NCBI GenBank assembly: GCA_031256195.1
Contig: JAIRRB010000030.1
Span: forward strand, 1-61,948
Origin: Treponema sp.
GTDB lineage: Bacteria > Spirochaetota > Spirochaetia > Treponematales > Breznakiellaceae
Length of the DNA: 61,948 bases
Direction: 5' to 3'
Shown here: positions 29,353 to 37,905 of the stretch, in pieces
Layout: each line of letters begins with the position of its first letter
Numbering within the stretch: position 1 is the stretch's first letter
Made by a program: the position numbers and the translations under genes
Notes under the pieces: model-generated
What the model saw: only the letters and a program-made list of their open reading frames with translations
Database searches by the model: none
Told to the model about the DNA's origin: nothing

Positions 29353-29361
29353 GGAGTAAAT

Positions 29362-30780
29362 ATGAAAAAGATTGGCGTTGTTTTATTGATTGCGCTGGCA
29401 GGAACTTTGTATGCCGAAGTTACCATTGGGGGCGGAATCGATATGGAAATCATACCTTTCCAGCTTATTGTCAACGACGACGCACATGAACCGCGCAGAC
29501 CCGGTGCGCCGGAACAGGAAGAATTGATAATGGGCGCGGGTGCCGGACGTTACGGCAGCGGTCAGGGACCCCGCGCCCGGCTCGATGTACGCGCCTCTTA
29601 TGAAGATGTAATCGGTATGCGCGTCCGTATTCAGGCCCGTACCGACGGCGTCGGCATAGAGGATTATTTACAGGCATGGTGGCAGCCGGTGAATTGGCTG
29701 CGTGTTGATGCGGGCCGTTTTTTCGATGACCGCCTGCGGGGAAAAATCAACGACCTGGATGAACGCGGAAACGCCAACACGGTGCGGATATATGATGGGG
29801 ATGCGATTTTTACGCGATTCAGAACACACCGAACCAATGGGCAGGCCGGCTTTATGCTCAGCGTAACTCCCATTGAAAACCTCTATATCGGCGCGCTGCT
29901 GTACGACCTTTCGCCGTTTACTGCCTCATCCAGCAGTTTAACCGCCGCCGCGCTGTTTGACGCCCACCCCGATTATGTAGCGGATAACGCCAACGCTTAC
30001 CATCGTATTCAGGCGGCGCTTGCCTATAACCTGGAAAACATCGGCCTGTTCCGCGTGCAGTATCTGGGGGCGAAACCACTGGTGGAAATTACCCGAATCA
30101 GCGATGAAATACGGGATGATAATGAACAGCTCTTTTATTCCTATATGTTTGATACTTTTTCCATTACCGCCCCCCGAATCGAAGCGGCTTTTGCCTTTAC
30201 CGGTCTTTCCGGCCTGACCATAGACATTGGGGGGAAAGTCTCCCTGCCATTCAAAAACTGGGACAGGGGGCCGGAAAATGTTTTTGAAAAAGAAGACGAA
30301 GCTCTGCTGGATGCGATTTATAAGACCTATAAAACCGGGTATATCTGGCAGGCGCCGTATCAAGCGTCACTGGGCCTGCGTTTTACGCCTAACGACCTTC
30401 CCGCGCTGGAAATCGCCGGACGGGTAGACAGCAAATTCCTGGGTTACATGAAAGGAGTCAAAGATGAAATATTCTTTGCCCCGGAAGTCAATTTCCATGT
30501 ATGGCCTTCATGGGATTTTGGATTTTTCCGGTTGATCGTTAATTATGGGTTTGAATATATTGGGGCGACTTACAATAAGGCGGAACAGCTTGTCGGCAAG
30601 GGAAGTCCGGTCGCTCTGAACGGAGGTTACCGGATGGGAGCGGGGCTGTCATTCCAGAAGACTTTTTTCACCAACAGTCTGATAAAAGGCGGCTTTGCCT
30701 ACAAGTTTGCCGGAACAGTCAACGGCGTACAGGAAAAAGCGGTATTTACGATTCCCCTGTATGTGGACATCATGTTCTAA
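29362..30780 (+). CDS. Outer-membrane beta-barrel (porin-like) protein
   Basis: MKKIGVVLLIALAGTLYAEVTIGGG signal peptide, alternating amphipathic strands, C-terminal ...VFTIPLYVDIMF. Confidence 0.75.
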   Translation: MKKIGVVLLIALAGTLYAEVTIGGGIDMEIIPFQLIVNDDAHEPRRPGAPEQEELIMGAGAGRYGSGQGPRARLDVRASYEDVIGMRVRIQARTDGVGIEDYLQAWWQPVNWLRVDAGRFFDDRLRGKINDLDERGNANTVRIYDGDAIFTRFRTHRTNGQAGFMLSVTPIENLYIGALLYDLSPFTASSSSLTAAALFDAHPDYVADNANAYHRIQAALAYNLENIGLFRVQYLGAKPLVEITRISDEIRDDNEQLFYSYMFDTFSITAPRIEAAFAFTGLSGLTIDIGGKVSLPFKNWDRGPENVFEKEDEALLDAIYKTYKTGYIWQAPYQASLGLRFTPNDLPALEIAGRVDSKFLGYMKGVKDEIFFAPEVNFHVWPSWDFGFFRLIVNYGFEYIGATYNKAEQLVGKGSPVALNGGYRMGAGLSFQKTFFTNSLIKGGFAYKFAGTVNGVQEKAVFTIPLYVDIMF

Positions 30781-30792
30781 AGGAGACGGAGC

Positions 30793-31167
30793 ATGGGACG
30801 GAAAAAAATCATTGCGCTTATGATAGCCATAACCGCCGCTGCGCTGTTAATCAACGGATGTAATCTTGAGCTGGATGGTGAGAGCAAAACGTCGGCGGAC
30901 GGCATTGTTCTGTACTCCGGCAACGAAGTTCTTAACGGAAGAAAATGGGAAATTGTCACCAACCGCGTCCAGCAGCTGCGGGCGACAGGGCCTTCCGGCC
31001 ATCAAATTGAATGGTCCAGCAATAATCCCAGTGCGGTCGAGGTAACTCAAACAGGGCTTATCCGGTCGGGAAGAACTCCCAACAAGGAAGCGGTTATTAC
31101 CGTTACATCACTGCAAAATCCGGCCATTACCACGCAGGTAACATTCAGAACCAAAGGACTGCGTTAA
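30793..31167 (+). CDS. Small Big2-like lipoprotein
   Basis: ITAAALLINGCNLE lipobox; IEWSSNNPSAVEVTQTGLIRSGRTPNKEAVITVTS. Confidence 0.78.
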   Translation: MGRKKIIALMIAITAAALLINGCNLELDGESKTSADGIVLYSGNEVLNGRKWEIVTNRVQQLRATGPSGHQIEWSSNNPSAVEVTQTGLIRSGRTPNKEAVITVTSLQNPAITTQVTFRTKGLR

Positions 31168-31179
31168 GGAGCCGCCGTA

Positions 31180-33123
31180 ATGAAAAAAACATTATACATT
31201 TTGGCCGTTGTCCTGTTTGTTTTTTCAGCATGTCCTGAATTTGAACCCCTGCGGTCTCCCGGCAGCGTTTCTGTTTTTCTGGACGGCAGGGAGCAGAGCG
31301 CCCTGACTATAGAGGAGGGGCAATCCCTCACCCTACAGGCAAAAGTCAGTCCCTCAATGGACAATGTCTTTATTATATGGGAAGCAAATAACCCCAATAT
31401 AGCGATTGTCAGTTCAGGCGAGGGTGCCGAATGTACCATACGGGGAATGAAGGCGGAAGGCGAAGGAACTGCCAGAATAACGGTAAAGGCATGGCGGGAC
31501 TCCGGTGACTCTCCGGCAGTAAAAAGAATCTCCGTTACCATAAAAAGCGCGGCGGTAACAGATATTATTTTTCACGGGCCGCAGAGTATCTTTGCCGGTG
31601 AACAGCAGGCTTTAAGCGCTGCCCTTGTTCCCGCCTGGGCGGAGAATCTTGATATAACATGGTCTGACGAAGAAAACCTGACGCTGGCGGACGGAAAAAT
31701 AACCGGCGGCAGCGCGGGCCCGGCAAAAATCACGGCAACAGCGGGCGGGATAAGCGCAACATTTGACATAATGGTAAAAGCTGTTCCCGTTATAAGCGGC
31801 CTTGCCATTTATAACGGAACTGTAAACGTTACAGGTTCTTCTATCGAAATCGGGTTATACGAAGAAATAGCCCTGAGCGCGCTGCCAACACCGGCAAGCG
31901 AAACTTTTTTTACCTGGAACTCTGACAATCCCGCGGTGTCGGTAAAAAACGGCGTTATCAAGGGGTTACAGCCCGGCGGGACAGCGATAATTGAAGCCGG
32001 CGCGGGCGGTTTTACAGGAACAAAACAAGTCAACGTTACGGTAAAAGACCCGGTTACCGGCATTATGATAAAATATGACAATAATGAAAGCCTGCCGGTT
32101 TCCAACGTTATCTGGCTTGCTCCCGGTGATGAGGTAAAACTCAAGGTTGAAAGCGCCGGCGGCGCGCCCGCTGAAATCAACTGGCCGGTGAATAACAGCG
32201 AGTTTACGCTGACACCCGGTAACGGCGGAATAAACTGCACCGTCGCATACAAAAATACCGGCGCGCCTCTGCGTTTTGACGACCCGCCCGTTGAATTGCG
32301 TGTAACGGCACAAAATGCCGATAACAATACTGAAGTAAGCGCGGTTGTCCTTATAAAAAAACTTGACAGTAAGCCGATATGGGCATGGGATCGCGCCCGC
32401 GACGCGGACAGTAATACCGCTTTATCTACCCTGAATGCGTCCGCCACCATCCATTATCTATCCGGGCGCGGGGAAAAAACCAGTGTGCCGTCCGGGGTAT
32501 GGGGATATAATATCCCCTATCTTCCGGAGGGCCTCAAACTCAATTCTTCCAATAATTATTCAGGGAAAAATCCTGACCCGATAGCTACCCCCGCTCCCAA
32601 CAGTACCCGCATTGCGGTTGGCATCACAGAAAGAACCGCCACCGCCGAAAAAGACAAAGTTGACGGTGTTTTTGATTTTCTTGAAGCCTTTTGCGAAAAA
32701 GACGGCGATGGCTATGAAAAAGATTCAACGGGAAATTATGTCTTAAAACCGGACGCACGCGGCAAAATTATCCGCGTTTCGGTTGATTACGAAATTATCT
32801 GGACTGCCGGCGCGGGACGGGATATGTGGCTCATGCTGAACAACAACAATGCCAACGCCGCTCAGTCCGTAATGAGCACCGATTCCCAAATTCTGATTGA
32901 ACCCCTGATAGCGGCGCGGGGAGCCAGAGCGACAGCCGTTACCTACATTGACGTATGGGATATGGTTGAACGCAGATTTAAATGGGATGAAAAAGACCAT
33001 GAATATAAAGAAGCTTTCAGGGGAATTGAAACTCTGGAAAAGGCTTTTATCTGCGTCATCGCATTGAGCAACGGCGGCAGTATTTACGTTTCAGGAATCA
33101 GGATCGAGTACGAGAACGAATAA
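31180..33123 (+). CDS. Multi-Big-domain surface lipoprotein with shared C-terminal domain
   Basis: MKKTLYILAVVLFVFSACPEF lipobox; repeated Big-like modules; IIRVSVDYEIIWTAGAGRDMWLMLNNNN...AFICVIALSNGGSIYVSGIRIEYENE. Confidence 0.8.
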   Translation: MKKTLYILAVVLFVFSACPEFEPLRSPGSVSVFLDGREQSALTIEEGQSLTLQAKVSPSMDNVFIIWEANNPNIAIVSSGEGAECTIRGMKAEGEGTARITVKAWRDSGDSPAVKRISVTIKSAAVTDIIFHGPQSIFAGEQQALSAALVPAWAENLDITWSDEENLTLADGKITGGSAGPAKITATAGGISATFDIMVKAVPVISGLAIYNGTVNVTGSSIEIGLYEEIALSALPTPASETFFTWNSDNPAVSVKNGVIKGLQPGGTAIIEAGAGGFTGTKQVNVTVKDPVTGIMIKYDNNESLPVSNVIWLAPGDEVKLKVESAGGAPAEINWPVNNSEFTLTPGNGGINCTVAYKNTGAPLRFDDPPVELRVTAQNADNNTEVSAVVLIKKLDSKPIWAWDRARDADSNTALSTLNASATIHYLSGRGEKTSVPSGVWGYNIPYLPEGLKLNSSNNYSGKNPDPIATPAPNSTRIAVGITERTATAEKDKVDGVFDFLEAFCEKDGDGYEKDSTGNYVLKPDARGKIIRVSVDYEIIWTAGAGRDMWLMLNNNNANAAQSVMSTDSQILIEPLIAARGARATAVTYIDVWDMVERRFKWDEKDHEYKEAFRGIETLEKAFICVIALSNGGSIYVSGIRIEYENE

Positions 33124-33133
33124 GGCAAGTTAT

Positions 33134-33160
33134 ACTCCGTGACCTCCGTGGTGAATTCTT
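33134..33160. repeat. Single arm of CTCCGTG-n-CTCCGTGG dispersed repeat
   Basis: actccgtgacctccgtggtgaattctt matches the right arm at 52703-52728. Confidence 0.55.
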
Positions 33161-33171
33161 CCTCCCTTTGG

Positions 33172-33921
33172 CTAATCTCCGTTTTGGTCCATTTGAGTGG
33201 TGATTAATTTGGCAAGCTGGGCGATTTCATTGCCCAACAGGGTAAAGTCTTCGTCTTTGCGATACCAGCCGGTCATGCTGATGGTTCCGGTCATTACTCC
33301 GCGCGTAAATATCGGGGCCGCAAGGCAGGCCATTTTGGGATGAGATTCCCGCTTTTCCCATGAATAACCCAATGCCTGAAGTTCCCTGATATGCGCTTTT
33401 AATGTATCCCGGTCGGTAATGGTATAGGGGGTAAAGGCGGGCAAATCTATCGTGTCGATTAACGGCGCGGCCCCGGCGTCAAAGGCCAGGTAACACTTGC
33501 CGATGGCGGTGGAATGCAGCCGTTTTTGATCCCCGATATTTCCCGTGGGCGCTTTTGCGTGCGCAGAGGCGTATTTATACACGCAGATAACCCGGTCATG
33601 GTGGCGCTTGGAAAGAAAGGTCGTTTTTTCGTACTTATCCGCCAGCAGAATAAGGTAGTGCCTGGCCGTCCGAAACAAAATGGAAGATTCCAGGTAGGTA
33701 AAACCTATAGCGTAAACCTGAGCGCCTATGCAGTAAATTTTTTGATCCGGTTTAAGATACTGAACAAAATCATTGCGCATAAGCGTTTTAAGAATATCGT
33801 GAACGGTCGTTTTGGGGTATTGTAAATCTCTGGCGATGGCGCTCAGCGCGGCCCCCCGCGGGTGGTTGGATACATAATCCAGTATATCTATGGTTTTTTG
33901 AACCATATTGCTATTGTCCAT
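33172..33921 (-). CDS. IclR-family transcriptional regulator
   Basis: QKTIDILDYVSNHPRGAALSAIARDLQYPKTTVHDILKTL HTH and IclR effector domain (STAIGKCYLAF). Confidence 0.92.
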   Translation of the reverse strand: MDNSNMVQKTIDILDYVSNHPRGAALSAIARDLQYPKTTVHDILKTLMRNDFVQYLKPDQKIYCIGAQVYAIGFTYLESSILFRTARHYLILLADKYEKTTFLSKRHHDRVICVYKYASAHAKAPTGNIGDQKRLHSTAIGKCYLAFDAGAAPLIDTIDLPAFTPYTITDRDTLKAHIRELQALGYSWEKRESHPKMACLAAPIFTRGVMTGTISMTGWYRKDEDFTLLGNEIAQLAKLITTQMDQNGD

Positions 33922-34022
33922 ATCAGCCCCTTTGAAACCAGTATAGCATAATTAATTAAATTTTGTTGTAACATTGATTGTCCCGCGTTAACATGATACA
34001 CTGTTAATACGGAGGAGTTAAC

Positions 34023-34856
34023 ATGAAACTTGATATTCGCCACGCGGAACATCCTGACGACATGAAGGGATACGATACCCAAACAATGCGTAACCATTTT
34101 TTGATGGAAACCGTTTTTGTTGAGGATGAAATTAATCTGGGCTATACCCATTCTGACCGGGTTGTTTTTGGCGGCGCTTTCCCCAAAACAAAAAGCCTGC
34201 GTCTTGAAGGCGGAAAAGATTTTGGCAGCGATGTGTTTCTTGACCGGCGGGAGTTGGGAATCATCTGCATTGCCGGAACCGGCGCGGTCAGCGCCGACGG
34301 AACCGAATATAAAATGAAAAAGGGCGACGGCCTGTATATAGGCAAGGGCGTAAAAGATGTAATTTTTTCGGGCGATACAAACAGCCCGCCCAAATTTTAT
34401 CTGGCAAGCGCGCCGGCCCATACCGCGTATCCGGTGGTTTTTATTCCCATTGAAAAGGCAAATCCCCGCAAACTCGGCGAAGCCGCCACGGTAAATGTGC
34501 GTACCATTTATCAGTATGTGCATCCGGCGGTCTGCCAAAGCTGCCAGTTGGTAATGGGAATGACAATTCTGGAGCCGGGTTCGGTGTGGAACACCATGCC
34601 CTGCCATACCCATGAACGGCGCATGGAAGTTTATTTTTATTTCGACATTGCACCCGGCGGGGTTGTTTTTCATTTGCACGGCAAGCCGGAGCAAACGCGG
34701 CATATCGTTATGGGTAATGAACAGGCGGTTATTTCCCCCTCATGGTCGATTCATGCGGGAGTGGGAACCGCGGCATATACGTTTATTTGGGCCATGGCCG
34801 GCGAAAATCAGACTTTTGACGACATGGATAATATCAAAACAACGGATTTAAGGTAA
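34023..34856 (+). CDS. kduI: 5-dehydro-4-deoxy-D-glucuronate isomerase
   Basis: MKLDIRHAEHPDDMKGYDTQTMRNHFL; VFGGAFP; SVWNTMPCHTHERRMEVYFYFD. Confidence 0.95.
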   Translation: MKLDIRHAEHPDDMKGYDTQTMRNHFLMETVFVEDEINLGYTHSDRVVFGGAFPKTKSLRLEGGKDFGSDVFLDRRELGIICIAGTGAVSADGTEYKMKKGDGLYIGKGVKDVIFSGDTNSPPKFYLASAPAHTAYPVVFIPIEKANPRKLGEAATVNVRTIYQYVHPAVCQSCQLVMGMTILEPGSVWNTMPCHTHERRMEVYFYFDIAPGGVVFHLHGKPEQTRHIVMGNEQAVISPSWSIHAGVGTAAYTFIWAMAGENQTFDDMDNIKTTDLR

Positions 34857-34865
34857 GGAGTTTGT

Positions 34866-35633
34866 ATGGGCATTCTGGACTCATTCCGTCTTGACGGAAA
34901 AACAGCCATTGTCACCGGCTGCAGCCGGGGACTGGGGCAGGGCATTTCCGCGGGGCTTGCCGAAGCGGGAGCGGATATTTTCGGCGTTGATTATTTTCCC
35001 GAAGCCGCGGAAACCAAAACAATGGTTGAAAAAGCGGGAACGCGCTTCGCATACTTTTCCGCCAACCTGCTGACCATTGAGCCGGTGGAAAAAATTTTCG
35101 CGCAGGCAGCCGAAGATTTCGGTCATGTTGACATTGTTGTCAACAACGCGGGCATCATTAAGCGAAATGACGCTGTTGATTTTACCGAAGCCGAATGGGA
35201 CGATGTTATTAACATCAACCTTAAAACCGTATTCTTTATGTGTCAGGCGGCGGCGCGGCAGTTTATCAAACAAAAAACAGGCGGCAAAATTATCAATATC
35301 GCTTCCATGCTTTCATATCAGGGCGGTATCCGGGTGCCTTCATACACGGCTTCAAAAAGCGGCGTAAAGGGCATTACCATGCTCATGGCAAACGAATGGG
35401 CAAAGCATGGAATTAACGCCAACGCCATCGCTCCCGGCTATATGGCCACCGACAATACCGCAGCCCTGCGCGCCGACCAGCAGCGCAGCGAGGACATTCT
35501 CGCCCGCATTCCCCTGGGCCGCTGGGGTACGCCTGAGGATTTGGCGGGGGCTGCGGTTTTTCTCGCGTCCGCCGCTTCGGATTACATTAACGGTTTTACC
35601 CTTGCGGTTGACGGCGGCTGGCTGGCACGGTAA
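34866..35633 (+). CDS. kduD: 2-dehydro-3-deoxy-D-gluconate dehydrogenase (SDR)
   Basis: GKTAIVTGCSRGLGQGISAGLAEAGADI; NNAGI; SYTASKSGVKG; immediately after kduI. Confidence 0.92.
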   Translation: MGILDSFRLDGKTAIVTGCSRGLGQGISAGLAEAGADIFGVDYFPEAAETKTMVEKAGTRFAYFSANLLTIEPVEKIFAQAAEDFGHVDIVVNNAGIIKRNDAVDFTEAEWDDVININLKTVFFMCQAAARQFIKQKTGGKIINIASMLSYQGGIRVPSYTASKSGVKGITMLMANEWAKHGINANAIAPGYMATDNTAALRADQQRSEDILARIPLGRWGTPEDLAGAAVFLASAASDYINGFTLAVDGGWLAR

Positions 35634-35643
35634 CAGCAGTTAC

Positions 35644-36762
35644 CTAAAACAGCGCCGGTATCATGTCCAGGCCGGCGCGTTCATTGAAACCGCACAAAAC
35701 ATTCATGTTCTGTACCGCCTGCCCCGCCGCGCCCTTTACCATGTTGTCAATGGCGCTGGTAACAATCAAAGTTGAGCCGTTTATGTCCAGGTGGACGGAA
35801 ATGTCACAGAAATTGGACTGGCGCACACGGTTGGTTGCGGCGCTCATGCCGCAGGGCAGCACACGCACAAACGGTTCATCCCGGTAAAAATCAGCATAAA
35901 GTTCGCGGATTTCGGCGGTTTTCGCCGCGATTTCTTTTGAAGGCGGCATCATGGCGTTGTTCACCGTTACGCTCCATTGCGCTGTCAGCGGAATGTAAAT
36001 GACACTGAGAATACCCCTGTTCATGGGCGCAAGACGCGGCGTAAAAATCAACTGCGGCGCGGGATTGTTCCCCGATGCCGCCATCGCCGCGAGGTTACGC
36101 GCTATTTCCGGCGAATGACGGTGAGAGGCGACCTTGTACGGCGCGACAGAATCGGCGCATTCGGGGTAATGAAAAGAACGGGATGGCTCCCTGCCGCCGC
36201 CTGTTACGCCGGAAATAGCGTCAACAATGACCGGTATATCGGCGCGGTTCAGTCCTTTTGCCAATGCGGGAAACGCGCCCAGAGAGCCGCCGGTAGGATA
36301 ACATCCCGGGTTACCGATAATCACCGGACCGGATGCGGCACGTTTTTTTATTTTCTGCCTGTTTAACTCCGGCAGGCCGTACACGGAATTTTTGTGCAAA
36401 TCGGGATATTGATACGTTTTGCCGTCATACCATGCATTATAAACCGCTTCATCCGCGTCAAAACGAAAGTCGGCGGAAAGATCAATAAAGTGATTTTTTT
36501 TTGTCATGCAGGCGGCGGCATATTTTTCCCCGACTCCGTGCGGCAAAGCGGCAAAAACCACATCGGACGATTCAATGACCTCTTCGGCTTTCAGGAGTTT
36601 GCAGGAAACTCTGCCCAAAAAGTTAGGATAAATATCTTCGAGTTGATCCCCTTCAAAACTTACCGAAGAAAGAATCAATTCATCAATTTCCGGATGACCC
36701 GCAAGTATCCTGACCAACTCCGCGCCGGCATATCCGGTCGCCCCAATAACTCCCGCTTTCAT
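35644..36762 (-). CDS. argC: N-acetyl-gamma-glutamyl-phosphate reductase
   Basis: MKAGVIGATGYAGAELVRILAGHPEI; IIGNPGCYPTGGSLGAFPAL; SGVTGGGREPS. Confidence 0.94.
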   Translation of the reverse strand: MKAGVIGATGYAGAELVRILAGHPEIDELILSSVSFEGDQLEDIYPNFLGRVSCKLLKAEEVIESSDVVFAALPHGVGEKYAAACMTKKNHFIDLSADFRFDADEAVYNAWYDGKTYQYPDLHKNSVYGLPELNRQKIKKRAASGPVIIGNPGCYPTGGSLGAFPALAKGLNRADIPVIVDAISGVTGGGREPSRSFHYPECADSVAPYKVASHRHSPEIARNLAAMAASGNNPAPQLIFTPRLAPMNRGILSVIYIPLTAQWSVTVNNAMMPPSKEIAAKTAEIRELYADFYRDEPFVRVLPCGMSAATNRVRQSNFCDISVHLDINGSTLIVTSAIDNMVKGAAGQAVQNMNVLCGFNERAGLDMIPALF

Positions 36763-37469
36763 CAGCTTCCCTCCTGGAATTCTGTACCGGAATGCACTGT
36801 TAAAACAGTATACACTTCTTCGGCCTTCTGCGCGTTCAGCAGGGAATCGCGTAAGGCCTGTTTTTTGAGCATGGCGCTGACAAAGGACAAGGTCTGCAAA
36901 TAATCGGCATGCTGGTTGTAGGCGGCGGCAATCATAAACAGCAGCCGCACCGGCTCATCATCCAGCGGGTTAAAATCCGCAATACCAACGCGGCTTATCC
37001 CGACCGAGACCACCAAGTCGGTTACCGAGTGCAGCCGCACATGGGGAATGGCAATACCCCTGCCGATGGCGGTGCTCATCAGTTCCTCCCGCCTGAGAAT
37101 CTCCCGGCTCAGTTCCCGGCTGTTTTTTACCTGCGGGGCCGTTGCCAGATTACCGGCAAGGGCAAGCAGCGCGTCGCTTTTGGCGGAGTAATCAAAAAAA
37201 AGGATGCGGTCAGGCGAAAGCACCGCCTGCATCTGCACCGGTTTCAGATGATGGCCAAGCCGGACTGAAGAAAGCCGGTCATTCACCCACTGCTCAATTT
37301 CCGCCCTTTTGAAACGCCAGGCAGTCCCGATTTTTCCCGACGGGATTTCGCCCTTCTGCGCCCAGTCATACACGGTGCGTTCCGACACCCTCAGGTACTG
37401 CGCGACTTCCTCAATAGTCAGAATGGCTTCTTCAACCATAAGGGTAAGTTTAGCATAAAACCGCACCAA
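36762..37469 (-). CDS. Excisionase-type HTH fused to PTS EIIA (PtsN-like)
   Basis: ILTIEEVAQYLRVSERTVYDWAQKGEIPSGKIGTAWRFKRAEIEQWV plus EELMSTAIGRGIAIPHVRLHSV. Confidence 0.9.
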   Translation of the reverse strand: MVRFYAKLTLMVEEAILTIEEVAQYLRVSERTVYDWAQKGEIPSGKIGTAWRFKRAEIEQWVNDRLSSVRLGHHLKPVQMQAVLSPDRILFFDYSAKSDALLALAGNLATAPQVKNSRELSREILRREELMSTAIGRGIAIPHVRLHSVTDLVVSVGISRVGIADFNPLDDEPVRLLFMIAAAYNQHADYLQTLSFVSAMLKKQALRDSLLNAQKAEEVYTVLTVHSGTEFQEGS

Positions 37470-37581
37470 ATATCAAGATATTCAAAAAAAAGATAGTCTA
37501 TTCAAAATTTTGCTGAATCTATAATCTCTTGACAAGTCAATAATCCGTGCTAAAATAACTATAAGCGTCTTTAGACACACT

Positions 37582-37887
37582 ATGGGAAACCGGCTTTTAA
37601 CCAAAACAAGAGAAAAGGCCACCGAAAAGGTTAAGGAGCCGGATGAATACCGGGTAATTCTCCTGAACGACCACTATACCAGCATGGATTTTGTCGTGGA
37701 AGTGCTGATGGTTATATTCCATAAAAATTTTGAAGATGCGAATAAAATCATGCTGGACGTGCATAAAAAGGGTAAAGGTCTGGTGGGACTGTACAGTTGG
37801 GACATTGCCGCTACCAAAACGGAGCAGGTTCACCGAGCGGCGCGGGAAAATGAATTCCCCCTCCGCTGTATTGTAGAACCGGTCTGA
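37582..37887 (+). CDS. clpS: ATP-dependent Clp protease adaptor
   Basis: YRVILLNDHYTSMDFVVEVLMVIFHKNFEDANKIMLDVHKKGKGLVGLYSWDIAATKTEQV. Confidence 0.95.
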   Translation: MGNRLLTKTREKATEKVKEPDEYRVILLNDHYTSMDFVVEVLMVIFHKNFEDANKIMLDVHKKGKGLVGLYSWDIAATKTEQVHRAARENEFPLRCIVEPV

Positions 37888-37905
37888 ATCGGGGATAATG
37901 GGAGT

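Noticed and set aside
31809-32450. Long minus-strand ORF (213 aa) opposite the multi-Big lipoprotein
   Set aside because: Antisense shadow of a strongly supported plus-strand CDS; no recognisable domain, Ser/Pro/Ala-rich artefact composition.
33888-34703. 271-aa minus-strand ORF opposite kduI
   Set aside because: Antisense shadow of kduI; no RBS or family support.
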